From Pontederia crassipes (taxonomy: Eukaryota; Streptophyta; Magnoliopsida; Commelinales; Pontederiaceae): DNA of 64,000 nucleotides. The DNA lies in contig CM060186.1 in assembly GCA_030549335.1 (NCBI GenBank), positions 21,939,189-22,003,188 of the forward strand. Direction: 5' to 3'. This document shows, one piece after another, positions 1 to 12,088 of the stretch. The notes under the pieces were generated by a model that saw only the letters and a program-made list of their open reading frames with translations, was not told where the DNA came from and did not search any database. The position numbers and the translations under genes were made by a program. Each line of letters begins with the position of its first letter. The first letter of the stretch is position 1.

Positions 1-466
1 TTTTTTTCAGTTTTGACATCAAATTAATAAAATTTTAGCGTATATCATAACTAGATAAAGTAAAATTGTTAAATATTCAACGATTTTATCATGTGTATTT
101 GAATATTAAGTCACCCACGTAATATCCTTTTTACTTTGTTCCATTAAATATTATTATTTTAAATTTATATGGGATAAAATTTGGTGGAATTTTGATAATG
201 CCAAAGTTTCAAGAGATAAAATGATAAAATATCAATCTTAATAACTTTTTATTTAAACTTATGATATACCATTCACTTATTTATGTGGTGATTATTTTTG
301 TAATAAATTTAAAAGTTCATGACCTTTTATGCAAAAATAAAAGTATGAATTTGAAAATAAAAGTTTGTGTTTTTGTATGCAATTTACCTTTCTGTTTATG
401 AATGAAATATTTTCATACAAGATAAAGTAACATAGGCGGCAAAAATAAGCTAATTGTATATGAATG

Positions 467-508
<42 letters not shown>

Positions 509-565
509 CATCCTCTTAGTTTTTTTATATTATTTCTAGATAACAATTCAAAATTATTTTTTTTT
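1..565. other. AT-rich intergenic DNA
   Basis: I see no gene here. The stretch is AT-rich with short reading frames only. It ends in a T-run that supplies the TTT target site of the CACTA element beginning at 566. Confidence 0.6.
471..503. repeat. (AT)n microsatellite
   Basis: An uninterrupted AT dinucleotide run of about 16 units, seen directly. Confidence 0.95.
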
Positions 566-3399
566 CACTACAAGAAAACAAGATATCTGTGACTGATAAT
601 TCTGTCATAGCATATGTGTATTTCGTCACAGATGTTCTTCAGTGATGACTTGTGACAATATGCATCAATTACTGATTTTTGACCCACAACTTTTGTTGTG
701 ATGGATTATTTTCGTCACAAAGATAATTGTGACGATTAAAATCCTCATATGATTAAAAAGTTTTTGTCACAAAAGTTTGATAAAAATAATTAATAAAATG
801 AGTATTCCGTCACAAATGTGTTGAATTCTTTGACGGATTACTGATTATTAATTTGTGACGAATATATGTTGTGATACTTTTTCTGACAGATTTGTGATGA
901 ATAATTGTGATCATTTTGTGACAATTATGATTGTGATAGATTTGTGATAAATTTTATGTCAACATTTTATGATAAAATTATGATGATTCGTTATTAATTA
1001 TTTTGATGAAATTGTGACAGAATTTCATGTAATTAATTAGTATGATAAATTTACAAAATTTTTAATGAATCATTATGACAATTATGTGACAATTTATTTG
1101 CTAAATATACTATTACACAAATAATTATACAATAAAAATAATACAATACATGATATTCTTTTCTAAACATGCCAAATATCATGACAATTCAAACATTTGT
1201 AATTAAAATATTCAAAATATTAAATCCACTATATAAGTTTTGAATTTTGATTATCCAAATTTAATAACGAAACTTTAAGCAAATTGTAGCCACACAACAT
1301 ATCTACTATTTTTCCTTGATGAATTGTGATCACCTCTCCATATAAAAAATTGAAACCTATAATCAAATATATACATAAAATATTAAGATATAATGATTTA
1401 AATAAAAAATATTAAAATAATTAAGTATCATAAGATAGTAATATTTAAATAAGATAAATTACCTTACTAATGTGAAAAGAAATCTTCAGAAAGTGATTGA
1501 CTACTTTCTTGTTGAATAATTTGTAATACAAGTGCACGAATATGTTCTTCCATTTCAACGCTCACTATTTAATGCGATCATATAATTTTTTTGCAATTCT
1601 TATCGCACTTTTTTATCTTATACGTTGCAAATCATTCTCGATAGCAATATTTGAAGAAGAGTCGCCTATGTCCTTTAATATATCATAACTTAATTTTTTT
1701 ACTAGTGATTGACCATATTTTTCAGCACCAAATCTATATACTCTTCATTGTGTTGGAGCTCATCCACCTAGCAACATCAAATCCTATTTGAGAGTTAACA
1801 TATGAACCATATTTAGTGTTAAGAAATACATTGTAATCTTCCTGTATTCAGCACAAATATAATATGTTAAAAAAAGTAAAAGAATATATAAGGTGGATGA
1901 CTAAACATTTTTTTGTATAAAAACTTAAACTTTTTTTATTTTTCATCAACCTATTCACCATTTTTTTCCTCGACGCTTATGACAATGCTCAAAAACTTTA
2001 TAGTTGGTTGGTTGTCTGCATAACTTTTGTGCCTACAAAAAGAAAATAAAACACATGACTAAAAAATAGTGCACAACTTGAAAAAATTAAATATTCAAAT
2101 AGTGTAATTAATATATGTCTTATCCAATTATCTGTTATAGGTATAGAATCAGTGGTATGCTTTGTGATTCCACCCTCTTTCTTATTGAGCCTCATTTACA
2201 ATCATATCAATAGTCCGAGTAATCAAATTAGAAAATAAACTACATGATACAATAAAAATAAACAAATCATTAGATGTACAAATGTGGAATATAAGTATAA
2301 ACTTTAAAAAATAGTACAATAGTGAAGAATTAACCTGTCACAATTCAGTGTTATAATTGATATATATTTCAATATTAGTGATCCAAATTACTAATAAAAA
2401 TGTGAAAGATAACATCAAACAAAAATTAAATAGAATAAAAATGATATAAATTTACACAATATTGTAGTTTATAATATGTGATAAAAACTCAAACACTAAA
2501 TCATACTACACAAATATTCATAATCCACGTGTAAAATTTAAAATATTGATGCTCCATAACAATCCATTATTAATCCAAATAAATATAATATAATGTCTTA
2601 CATTTCAACATGTTTGTAAAATTCTTAAATAAAATTTAAAAATAATAATTAACAAATGATTTATCATTCAAGTAAAAATTTACTATAATTAAATAAGAAA
2701 GAAGAAGTAACACGAACCTGTGTCGGAATAACACGAAAGCTTGATTTCTTTTCCTAAAAAATATACATTCAAATTAATTATTTTATTATTCCTTTTTAAT
2801 AAAAAAATTATAAACAAATAAGAATAAGGCTTTGCAGCCCAACGCCCTGGACGCCACTGCATCAGGCGGCATTCCTGACGCACAGCCTTGCATCCCTGAC
2901 GCTGGTGTCAGGCGCAGCCCAGGGTTGATCATGGCATGCAACAAGCGGTCGTCGGCCGTAAGATAGGGATGCGAGAGGAGAGGAAGAAAGAAAAAGTGAT
3001 CTTCTTTGCCCTAGCAAGAATTAGGTAGAGTTATTTATTATTTTTTATAACAATAAAAATATCTAGTGGATTAAAGAAAAAATAAATTTGTGATAATATT
3101 GTGACCAAAATAAGATAAATAAATAAATGCGATCATAATGTGACAAATATATTGTGATGTTTTTATAATTATCACCTTTGAATCACTAAATATTTTAATT
3201 AAAATAGTGGTCATAAAAGCGTCACAAAAATATGACAAATTTCTGATGGACGATCTTACGATAAATATTATCGTCACATATCGATCACTCAAATATTAAA
3301 TTTGTATCGGTCACAAATTTCTCACAAATATATCAAATATTGTGACAGAATTATTTCGACACAAAAATTTCGTCACAGATGCTATGTTTTCTTGTAGTG
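566..3399 (-). mobile_element. CACTA (En/Spm) DNA transposon, decayed
   Basis: The left end reads CACTACAAGAAAACA and the right end is its reverse complement, ending TGTTTTCTTGTAGTG at 3399. The inverted similarity continues inward past a shared ATCTGTGAC block, about 28 bp in all. Both ends are flanked by TTT (563-565 and 3400-3402), the 3-bp target duplication expected of CACTA elements, although a T-rich site makes this less decisive. Both ends are packed with GTCACA/TGTGAC motifs in both orientations (about 590-1100 and 3080-3380), as expected of the subterminal repeats bound by the transposase. At 2834 bp it is too short for a full two-gene element. The interior keeps a broken transposase-like reading frame on the - strand. 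A short GC-rich patch at 2830-2960 is unexplained and could be captured DNA. Confidence 0.88.
1485..1845 (-). pseudogene. Relic of an En/Spm-type transposase exon
   Basis: On the - strand, short protein-like blocks are separated by a frameshift and stops. One block (about 1845-1755) contains KYGSYVNSQIGFDVARWMSS. A second (about 1725-1590) contains AEKYGQSLVKKLSYDILKD. A third (about 1555-1485) contains MEEHIRALVLQIIQQESSQS, which looks like a short coiled coil. A likely 3' splice site (TACAG) precedes the first block near 1845. The position inside a CACTA element, in one consistent orientation, suggests the C-terminal part of the plant Ptta/En/Spm transposase family. That family call is inference from context and composition. 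The frame is not functional. Confidence 0.5.
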
Positions 3400-3511
3400 T
3401 TTGCTATGTTTGTGAAAATATTGATTAAATCACCGGGCAATGATTGATGCATGTGCAATGTTATTCAATTATAGAATGAATATAAGCGTTTGATAAATGG
3501 ATTTAATGGAT

Positions 3512-3536
3512 GTCCCCCTATTTAAATAGGGGGGAC
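3512..3536. repeat. Near-perfect palindrome in the left terminal repeat
   Basis: GTCCCCCTATTT is followed directly by AAATAGGGGGGAC, a 12-bp arm palindrome with one extra G. The corresponding position in the right end (4450-4474) keeps a weaker version of the same hairpin. Confidence 0.85.
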
Positions 3537-4100
3537 ATTCCATTCTAGGGGCGTGATAGTTGGATAACAGATAGATGGCTAGATTAGGCGGTTCACATTT
3601 TACAAAATTGATTTTCACCTTTTACCAGACCCATTTTTGCAGTTCACCAGAGCTCCATTGTCTTCCAAACAAGTGTGCGAGGATGTCAGATCACCGTGAT
3701 GGTGTGCGAGGAGGCCGGTGTCAGAAGAGGTCGTCGCGAGGATGTCGATGGAGGACGACGTTGACAATGCCTGAGGAGGTCGACATCGACAGTGGCGCAA
3801 AGAGATCGACATCAGCGGTTTGCGAGAAGACCGACGTCGGAGGAGGTCGGCCTCGACAGTGAGAGAGGTCGACACAACGATGTCAGAGGAAGGTCAAAGA
3901 TGGCAAGGGTCGCAAAGGCGAGAATCGACGTCACTGGTGAGCGTCATCTAGGGCCTCATAGGTGACACTAGGCAATGAGCATTAGATGTAGACACAAAGG
4001 TCAGCGATGACGACAATGTGGAAGCTGAAGCAACAACAGAGGACCATCAACAGATCCGAAGCAAATTGAGCATTAGTTGAAGCAAACACGACGTCGTCAG

Positions 4101-4182
4101 TGTTGGAACACTGGGTTTCATTGGCAAGTCTCGACCGCTTCGGTGTTGGAACAGTGGGTTTCATTGGCAAGTCTCGACCGCT
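4101..4182. repeat. Tandem duplication, 43-bp period
   Basis: A unit beginning TGTTGGAACA and ending TCTCGACCGCT occurs at 4101 and again at 4144, with one mismatch. It lies inside the Mutator-like element. Confidence 0.9.
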
Positions 4183-4493
4183 GGCGCCTCTCGCCATAGG
4201 ATTGCTTTGCAGGGGGAAACATGGGAGGTGTCGAGATTGGTGTTTTTCTTAGTGTTAGCATGTCGGAAGGGAAGGTAAACAGAATGTGCATCGACCATGG
4301 TGAGTATCAATGGTGGATGCGAGGGACGATAGTCCTTCGACTTGAACCGGTACAAAATAAACTAAGCCGCCCTTGAACTGCCCCCGAATTGGCCGCCTCT
4401 CATCCAGCCCTCCATTTTTTATCGGACGATGGAGAGTCTAGGATGGGTCCCCACTTTAAGAAGGGTGGACAGTCATTAAATTCTTGATAAATA

Positions 4494-5602
4494 TAGTGAG
4501 TTCAAAATAGAATGTAATGAGCAAAGGTAATTTTTTTATTTATATGCATTTACATTTTTTTATAAATTTTTATTTTGCTAAACCAAATAGTTAAATTAGT
4601 AAAAGAATAAAAAATGATTTACAGGAGTCTAAGATAATAAATTATTATCATGTATAATTAAAACAAATTTTTTCATACTTTAACCATTTTCTTTTCGAAA
4701 TATTAATGTTACTTTGAAATTTAGATACGAATAAAAAAATAAATTCTTTCATAAAAATTATTATATTTAGACACGTACTATGTATGGTAACTAGAACAAG
4801 TGTGGCATGCTTCCTCCTAAAAGAAATTAGTTTTTATATAAAATATAATATTGTCATTCTAATACTAACTTATTGCCAATTGAGGCAGTAATCCTGAAAA
4901 TGCTAAATTAGGAATGATAAGTAAATATCTGTTTCTCAACCTCTATATGACTATATGTTAATGCAAATAGTATATAAAAAATCGTTATTTATTTTTCTAA
5001 TCTCTAGCGCTAAAACTAATTTATAAAACACATCAATTTAATTAAAAAAAAGGGTTGTGATTTTGGTCGAACATCTAAATTCTATATCATGCTCTAATTT
5101 TTTGTTGAATCAAACAGTATGTTTGACGAAATTAACGATTAAATAAGCAAACAATGGTCAACCAAGGGACAACAACAGAGTTTAGCGATTCAATTATATA
5201 AGAAAAATAAGTGTTTAGTAAATGGATATAATTAGGGTGTCACCTACTTTTTAATAAATACAGTAGTTGAAAGAATTGATGAGTACAAATCGACATTAAT
5301 GGATTTAAATTAAGCAATGAATCTTTTACTTTTTAATATATATGCATTTAAAACATTTTTTTACATGTAACAACTATGGATAAAGTATTGAATTGCGAAG
5401 AAAATTAATGTATTAATAAAGTATCATATTGATCATTAGACTACCATTACTGGATTTATATGGATTATTGGTCTTTTTTTAAATTATAGATAATATATCG
5501 ATATTGACATTGCCATCATTAATAAGTGAATATTGACTAAATCAATTATTAATTATCTATCATTATCATGCATAATTTATTTCTATTTTAAATTTCATGT
5601 TC
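4494..5602. other. AT-rich intergenic DNA
   Basis: No gene, RNA or clean repeat recognised. AT-rich throughout. Confidence 0.6.
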
Positions 5603-6315
5603 ATTATTGTAACGCCCTCAAATCGCACCCCGTCACGTGGCAGAATACGGTTCGGAGACGCTACGGATTATCCTTACGTGTACATCATGTTAACCGAAAT
5701 AAAGACTTTGACTGGTCAACTCATCAACGATAAATGCGGAATAACTAAATCATCATTAGAAATAAAATAGAGTAACATCTTTAAAATGCAAAAGACTGAT
5801 AACTGGCTTCATAGGAGTCCAAAGGAAAGCTAATACATCAAATGCTAAAAAGAAAGGAAAAAACTATCCATCATCTAAAGGACTCGATAACCCTGTGCAG
5901 CCACCTATGAGTTCGATCTATCACCGTTGGTCACCTTCATCATTAAGATATAGTCCTGCATTTAAGAACATGCAGGGGAGAAACCTCCCTATGAGTTTTA
6001 CAACTCAGTATGAAAGTAAGATAAAAATAATCATAGGATCATGATACTAGACAAGAATCATAAAGACATCATCATCATCATCATATAGAAAATAAACATC
6101 ATCGTCATCATATATGTAACAGAGATCCTATAACTTGGCATATGGATAGGAAGTTGATAGATTGTCATCTTCTTGAGATCATAAGATTAAAGATCATGAT
6201 AGATCAAAATAAATCATCATAGAGGAGGCAAAAGCCGATCATCATGATTATGAGGTCATCATCATATAAAGAATAAGAAGAAATCATCGTATGAGTATGG
6301 AAATGTGTGGCAGGA

Positions 6316-6405
6316 GCCACTAATCATCATGAAGGGATTTTATTATTAATATACTTCGTAGCCACTAATCATCATGAAGGAATTTTATTATTAATATGCT
6401 TCATC
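6316..6405. repeat. Tandem duplication, 45-bp period, in the solo LTR
   Basis: GCCACTAATCATCATGAAGG starts at 6316 and again at 6361, and the two 45-bp units differ at only a few positions. Confidence 0.9.
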
Positions 6406-6496
6406 TTCTTCATCATCTTATTATTCATCTTTGACTTATAGTGGAGTATATTTCAACCCACGGGGAGGACTGTCTCAACCCGTCCATCATCATCAT

Positions 6497-6590
6497 CATA
6501 ACTGGCAGAGCCAACACATAACTGACAGAGGTCAGCCCATAACTGGCCGAGGACAGTCCATAACTGGTCGTCACCAGTCCATTATAAAAG
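6497..6590 (+). promoter_or_regulatory. Repeated 20-21-bp boxes followed by a TATA box (LTR promoter)
   Basis: Units starting CATAACTG occur at 6497, 6517, 6538 and 6559, spaced 20-21 bp, and are followed at once by TATAAAAG at 6583-6590. Enhancer-like direct repeats just upstream of a TATA box are typical of the U3 region of LTRs. Function is inferred from this layout. Confidence 0.55.
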
Positions 6591-7971
6591 GAGCTCTCCA
6601 TTTAACATTTTACGTCTTTTATCTTGTATTTTTTAATTAAACAAATAATATTTTGGTAAGAACTTTGAATCAAGATAAAGGACATAATCATGGAGAGTAA
6701 ATCAGGGATAAGGTCGACATCATCATCATACATAGATCAGGATTAATCACATGGAGTAAGGATTAAGAAATCATAATCATATGCTTGATTAGGTCGGAAC
6801 CCGGGCCGAGTAGGGAGAAACCCGGGTCGGGTTCATACATTTTCGTCATTGGTAAAAATCAGGGGAGAGAGCCCGGGCCAGGTTCGAGTTACATCCAGGC
6901 CGGGTCGGATCATCATCGAATCATACAGATTAAGAGTTCTAATCATCATCATCGTTAGATAAGACTTAATAGGAGCTACAAGATAGAATCACGGAGAGGA
7001 ATCATATGTGCATAACATCTTAATCATCATTATGACTTAGATCGAGAGTAAGCACATGAATCAAAGGCCTAAACATCATAGAATCATCATCATTGGTATC
7101 AGAACTCGGACCGAGTCAGGCAGAACCCGGGCCGAGTTCATCGAAAATTGTTCTCGGGAAAACCAAGAACAGTCCGGGCCGAGTTTGGGTCACACCCGGA
7201 CTAGGTCAAGTCGTCTTCTTCTCGGAATCGTCGTTCTGCCCGACTGCTCGTCGTGCATGGAACTCGGTCCGGGTCATCTTTAACCCGGGCTGGGTTCGAC
7301 CGATTTGCAGAGCTCGAAGAGCGCAGCAATGGTTGATCCGGGCCGAGTTCTTACGAACTCGGTCCGGAGAAGGACCTGCCTGGGCCGGGTTCATCTTTCG
7401 CAGAAATTGCGCGTCGCACAGTTCGTGTTCCGATCATCTTCTCCGGCGATGGCCAGTACTAATCAACATCATAAGACATGGAACAACAACCAGGAACAAC
7501 CTAGAACATGCTTCAAGTCTAAAATCATGATTCTATGAAGAATCTATCCTAGTTCCATACCTTATTAGTTTCAGTCCAGAAACTAATCTGCAGTCTTCTT
7601 CTTCTTCCTCTTCCTCTGCCCACTCCTCTCGATTCAGGCGTGCGTCCGGCGGCGTCCACCCCCTCCAGCAAGTCTCTTGATGAAGACGGCGAATAAGGGA
7701 CGAAATAACAAAGGGACACACAAAATAGGGGAGGAAAACTAGGGTCGGCTTGCAGAAAAAATAAAAGGGACTGATTTATTTGATTTGGCCTCTTAGACTT
7801 CAAGATTTGATTTAATCCCCTCAAATTTTAAAACTTTGTTTCCTATTTATCTTTTCCTCTATTCAATTTTATCTTCCTATTTGTTTTAATCCTTTTCATC
7901 CTCTTCTTTTCCTTTTTCTATTTCAAGTTTATCTCTTTTTTTTCTTTAAATGAACCGGGCGTTACAATTAT

Positions 7972-8648
7972 CATTATATTTCATATAGCTCATGGAAATT
8001 TTATTCTCATGCTTTCAAACTTGCAAGTGATTTATGCTTTTCGATACGGATGGTGGTGCGGTCGGTAGGTGTTACTCGTGACGATGCCACATTGCACACG
8101 TGTCTAGAGTTTATATATTGCCCATTAAATTTCATAGTTAAATTGTATTAGGACTTCAAATTGATTATTTTAAACAACAATGTAATATGTCTTCACTCTC
8201 CACATTGAATAAATTTTAGCTCGTTAATTGAAATCTATTGTCGTGATCAAAATCATAGTATTGTTCATCTAGATAGTGCCTCTCCAAGAGTGCCTAAGTG
8301 AATTGCATCATTATCGTATTTTTTGGGGCATTACAATTAATTTTATTTTTATCACCTAATATCTTACTAATCATTAACTATAATACTTGATTAGATTATT
8401 TAAGAAGTTAGCATATTAATTATTATTTTAAACTTGATAATATATTGACTAATATAAGATATCCTTACAATCATTTTTTTTTTCTAATTATGATCTAGAT
8501 TCACTATCATTAGATCAATGTGTTGTCCTTTGTGACATGTTTGACTATGATGGATGAAAAATTTGTACACATTTCAATAGTATTTAATATTCTGCATATT
8601 ACAGTCAAGCCTCAAACCTCCTTAGCTATTTATATGTCAACTTTTTTT
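7972..8648. other. AT-rich intergenic DNA
   Basis: No gene seen. It lies between the solo LTR and the inverted-repeat element. Confidence 0.55.
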
Positions 8649-8880
8649 AGAGTTATTTTCTTAAACCTATGAAGTATAGCGATTTTTCGCGTATGTCCTT
8701 AATATATAAACTTATCATAGCGTCCCGTTAAAGTATGTCCTAATTTTCACTTTATTCCACTCATCTAATTCTATTAACTTTTCCATTATTTTTTTAATTA
8801 TTAAATGACTAAATTACCATTCTCTCATTTTTTATTTTTTAAAATTTTAAATTAATATATAATAATAAATAAATAAAACA
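8649..8880 (+). repeat. Left inverted-repeat arm
   Basis: Imperfect inverted copy of 11815-12083, with both arms passing into GC-rich sequence on the inner side. Confidence 0.7.
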
Positions 8881-10106
8881 TGAGGGATTGCCCCGCTCGA
8901 AGAGCAGGACCCCCTTCTCCAACATCCTGCTCGTGATAGATTGCTTCCCCTCGCGCCAACGTAGCAGTAGCCGCGCCCCCTCGCGCTGTCGCTATTGCCG
9001 TCTACATCCATGGGGAGCTTCCCCTCCTCGTCGATCGTTGGGGCATAGAGCATGAGACCGGCCAGGGCAACCCTCATGATGAACTAGAGGTACCTAGGGA
9101 TCCCGAGCTCATCAATCATGGTCGTCGGGTAGCAGCTGCAACTCCCCCCACCGCACCCTCGCGCAGCTAGAGATTTGCCCCCACCGCTCCCTCGTGCACG
9201 CTCGAAATGGTGGCACCGGAAGAGCTCATCGATTGAGGGGGGGTCTCTCGTGCTACCCTCGCCCGCGGCTTGGTTTAAGCCCACAGTCAATGATCCCCCT
9301 GGGTTGGTTCAGCCTACCGAAGATCCCCTCCGACACCGGCATGTCCCTCCCTCCCCCCCTCCGGCCATTGTAGTCTCCAAAAAAGGGTTTTGATAATGAG
9401 AGGAGCACAAAATGTCAAAAGACTGACATGTTCCAGGTAAAAGGGCTACGTATGATAGGCATTTACCCCAAGATGTTCGTTTACCCCTACACGGGCGATT
9501 GCCCATTGGCACAAAAAAATATCGAATTAAGTTTTAAAATTTATAAAATTTCTAGACTATCACAATGCGATCCGCAAGTATACTAAACATCACTGTAGTA
9601 GTGCTTGAGGTTCGTCCACATGGAAAACTATGTGGATCTTCGAAAAGCTTCAAACCAAACTGTAAATCTAAATTGTTGCAAACCAAAATAGAATATAATC
9701 AGTAAAGTAAAAGGTGCTAGTAAAAGTAAAATTATTACACTAATTTTTTGGGTTTTTATAGCATAAACGATGACTAATAGAAACACATGCCGGGGACTTA
9801 CGAGAGGTGCTTTTGCTTAGAACTCACATTTTTTCTTTCAATTTAGGGTAAAGACGTCTGATTGTCCCTCAACATGCATGTTGGGGGTAACATCATGATA
9901 ATGATCATTAATCTTATCCATGGCACTCTCATGCTCATGAATAGCTCGGTTCGTGCTTGTTGACGAGTTCACATATTTGATCCGAGCATCACTCTCGTGT
10001 GCTCTAAAAGAACAAACAAATCAAACCCTTCTACGAGGATTGAGTTGAATCCCAAGTCGTCCTGGTCTGCTGTGTCATCTAGGAAATAATCGGAAATTCG
10101 AGATGA

Positions 10107-10663
10107 CCTCTCGGCCTGAATCGAACTCTAGATGATGTGGATAACCCTCTCGGGTGAGGACCTCTGAGACTTAAAACTGCACGGAACGAATAGAGTTTAG
10201 GCGATTAAAATCCGATTGATAGATGAAGATTGTGATTCCTATGACCCCTCTAAGAAAAGCTCTGCTGTCATGTGGCCTCTCGGATCTTTCGCAATGGCAT
10301 AGGGTTAGAGTTCCCTCTCGGGTAGGAGGTCATAGAACCAATGAAAATTGGATTCAACAAAAAGGTAATGGTGAAACATAGTAGAAAGCATAAGGGAATC
10401 CGCTTCAAGAAAACGCCGTCTGTGATGATTGGAATTTTTGTCCCACCTCTCGATGCACATATAGAGTTCTAATGTGCGCATGTCCCTCTCGGGTTGGGAT
10501 TCAATAAACACACGACACCCAAAAGTAAAATGCAAGACAGGCCAATACCAATACAGGGCAAAAAAATTGAACAAGAATCGTCTAATCTGCAAGTTGATGC
10601 CCATGTCCAGATTTAGTCCCTCTTGATGTTCAATTGGGCAAGGGGTGAAGAGAGCCCTCTCGG
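10107..10663. repeat. Four diverged ~170-bp units marked by paired CCTCTCGG motifs
   Basis: CCTCTCGG or a one- to two-base variant starts at 10107, 10276, 10446 and 10619. A second copy, usually as CCCTCTCGGG, starts 37-39 bp later at 10146, 10314, 10485 and 10656. The spacing between units is 168-173 bp. Outside the paired motifs the units look largely unrelated by eye. The array may be an old tandem repeat whose motifs have been conserved, or part of an unrecognised retroelement. No coding potential is evident. Confidence 0.7.
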
Positions 10664-11814
10664 GTCACAAGCAAAACATATTCTACAACTCAATCAGAAC
10701 AAGAAGCTATCACAATACTTCAGCACAAAACATAACAAAATATAGGATAGCTTCAATAAAGCAATAGCAAAGTTTGACAAATATAAGCAGTAAAACATCA
10801 AAATAAAACTAAGAACAAAAATTGCAAGTTCATCAAACGCACCTCCTAGCCCCAACAAGTTTATTAGTTATAGTTCATCGCCATGGGTGATCCAACACCC
10901 ATCAATGAAACAATATTCAGATTATAGAACATTCTCCACAAATCACTCGGCCTCTCTTCTTTCTTTCCTACTCCCAAAATTGACTACCCAGAAAATGCCT
11001 TTCGCCCCTAGAAAACAGCCTCAACTCCACTCTTCTGGCTTTCTCTTTAGTTGTATATACCTTGTCTTAATACCCCTCAGCTTGCCATCCTCTTCTAGCT
11101 GCCAGTTGGTGCAACTTTTGTCCCTGTGCTCTCGTGGTCCCCCTTTCCTTGCAGGAAGCTTCCTCTGCCACAAGCCCGGTTCCAATTGGTTAGTCCCCAA
11201 TAATGAAGAAAAATGTTTGCTATGGGTTGTTTTGGCCCTATATGCCAGAAGCAAATCACTCTCTTCTTAATGCAAAGAACAACATTTGAGATCGACTTCA
11301 TCCTCTCCACTTGTCGGCCTTCAACACTTTGCAGGGATTGAGATACTAGAGAACAAATAGAAAATTCAATCCCCTATGTAGATAAACAAGTGCTGGCATG
11401 AAGAATATAAAAAGCTGTTGCATATAAGTAATATGCAAGCATTTAGAGTTAAGATTGGAATCATATAAGGATGAAATGCATGCTTATCAATAGTAAGAAT
11501 ATATACATTAATTCTTCATATCACCTGCGCCAGAGGCCCCCTCGCCGCCTGTGCCAGAGCCCCACACTCCACCCCCTCCCCCCGGCGAGCCCCCCGACAA
11601 TCCCCATCTCCTCTGACGTCGGAGACGATACCCTACCCCCCCCACCCCCACCCCCACCCCGGACGCCACACCCATGCCCCGTCGTGCCTTTTTCCTCCCT
11701 CCGATGCTGGCAAGGGACCCCCCCTCTCCCGAGCTCTTGTCCGGTGATGACCCCTTCCCTCCCACACTGGCGAGTGAGAGGAGCAATCGACGCCGATGAG
11801 GGAGAAGAACAATA

Positions 11815-12083
11815 CTCTTTTATTTTTATTTTTATTCTTTATTATATATTATTTTTAAATTTTAAATATTAGAATATATGAGATAAGGGTAAAATAATAA
11901 AAATAAAAATGTTTTATTAGAAATTAATAAGTAAAAATAAAAAATAATGAGAAAGTTAATATAATTAAATAGATGTATTAAAATAAAAATCATGGCATAG
12001 TTTAAGGGCTACGGTAAATTCATATATTAGGAGCATATATGAAAAATGGTTATACTTCATGGGAAGTTTAAGGACATAATCCT
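11815..12083 (-). repeat. Right inverted-repeat arm
   Basis: Reverse complement of the 8649-8880 arm, with many small gaps and substitutions. Confidence 0.7.
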
Positions 12084-12088
12084 TTTTT

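Larger units (their letters stand above)
3499..4484. mobile_element. Mutator-like element with 9-bp target duplication
   Basis: The 9-bp sequence TTGATAAAT occurs at 3490-3498 and again at 4485-4493, exactly flanking a 986-bp segment. The segment starts GGATTTAATGGATGTCC, and the reverse complement of its end reads GAATTTAATGACTGTCC (14 of 17 identical). The inverted similarity extends about 70 bp with gaps, ending in a shared GATAA. A 9-bp duplication with long, imperfect inverted ends is the mark of Mutator-like elements. The interior (about 3580-4370) is much richer in G and C than its surroundings and is full of GTCGACATCGACA-like repeats. I recognise no transposase, so this is a non-autonomous element, possibly carrying captured host DNA. 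Confidence 0.85.
5608..7966. mobile_element. Solo LTR of a retrotransposon (2.36 kb)
   Basis: The segment begins TGTAACGCCC and ends GGGCGTTACA, a perfect 10-bp inverted terminus with the TG...CA ends of an LTR. It is flanked on both sides by ATTAT (5603-5607 and 7967-7971), the 5-bp target duplication expected of LTR retrotransposon integration. No primer-binding site, polypurine tract or gag/pol sequence lies inside, and no second copy of the repeat adjoins it. It is therefore best read as a solo LTR left by recombination between two LTRs. Its length and TGTAAC start resemble the long LTRs of Ty3-type chromoviruses such as Tekay/Del. That lineage call is inference. Reading frames in its CCCGGGCCGAGTT-rich part are not genes. 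Confidence 0.87.
8649..12083. mobile_element. Candidate DNA transposon with inverted repeats over 200 bp
   Basis: The first roughly 230 bp (8649-8880) and the last roughly 270 bp (11815-12083) are imperfect inverted copies. Aligned blocks include ATGAAGTATA, the ATATATTAAGGACATA region and AAAAGTTAATAGAATTA. Just inside each arm is a GC-rich block (8880-9400 and 11520-11790) of gene-like composition. Long terminal inverted repeats and GC-rich interiors suggest a Mutator-like or Pack-type element. The flanks are T-runs, so no target duplication can be confirmed. I see no transposase. The middle (9530-11450) has a different character and may be a nested insertion. Confidence 0.55.

Noticed and set aside
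6497-6582. CRISPR-like spacing of 20-21-bp repeats
   Set aside because: Units are contiguous without spacers, lie in an LTR before a TATA box, and the genome is a plant's.
7093-7530. 145-codon open frame on the + strand
   Set aside because: It lies inside the solo LTR, in CCCGGGCC-GAGTT repeats, and has no recognisable domain. Overlapping frames are open for the same reason.
10887-11270. 127-codon Ser/Leu-rich frame
   Set aside because: No domain, inside a candidate transposon, and the antisense strand is equally open.
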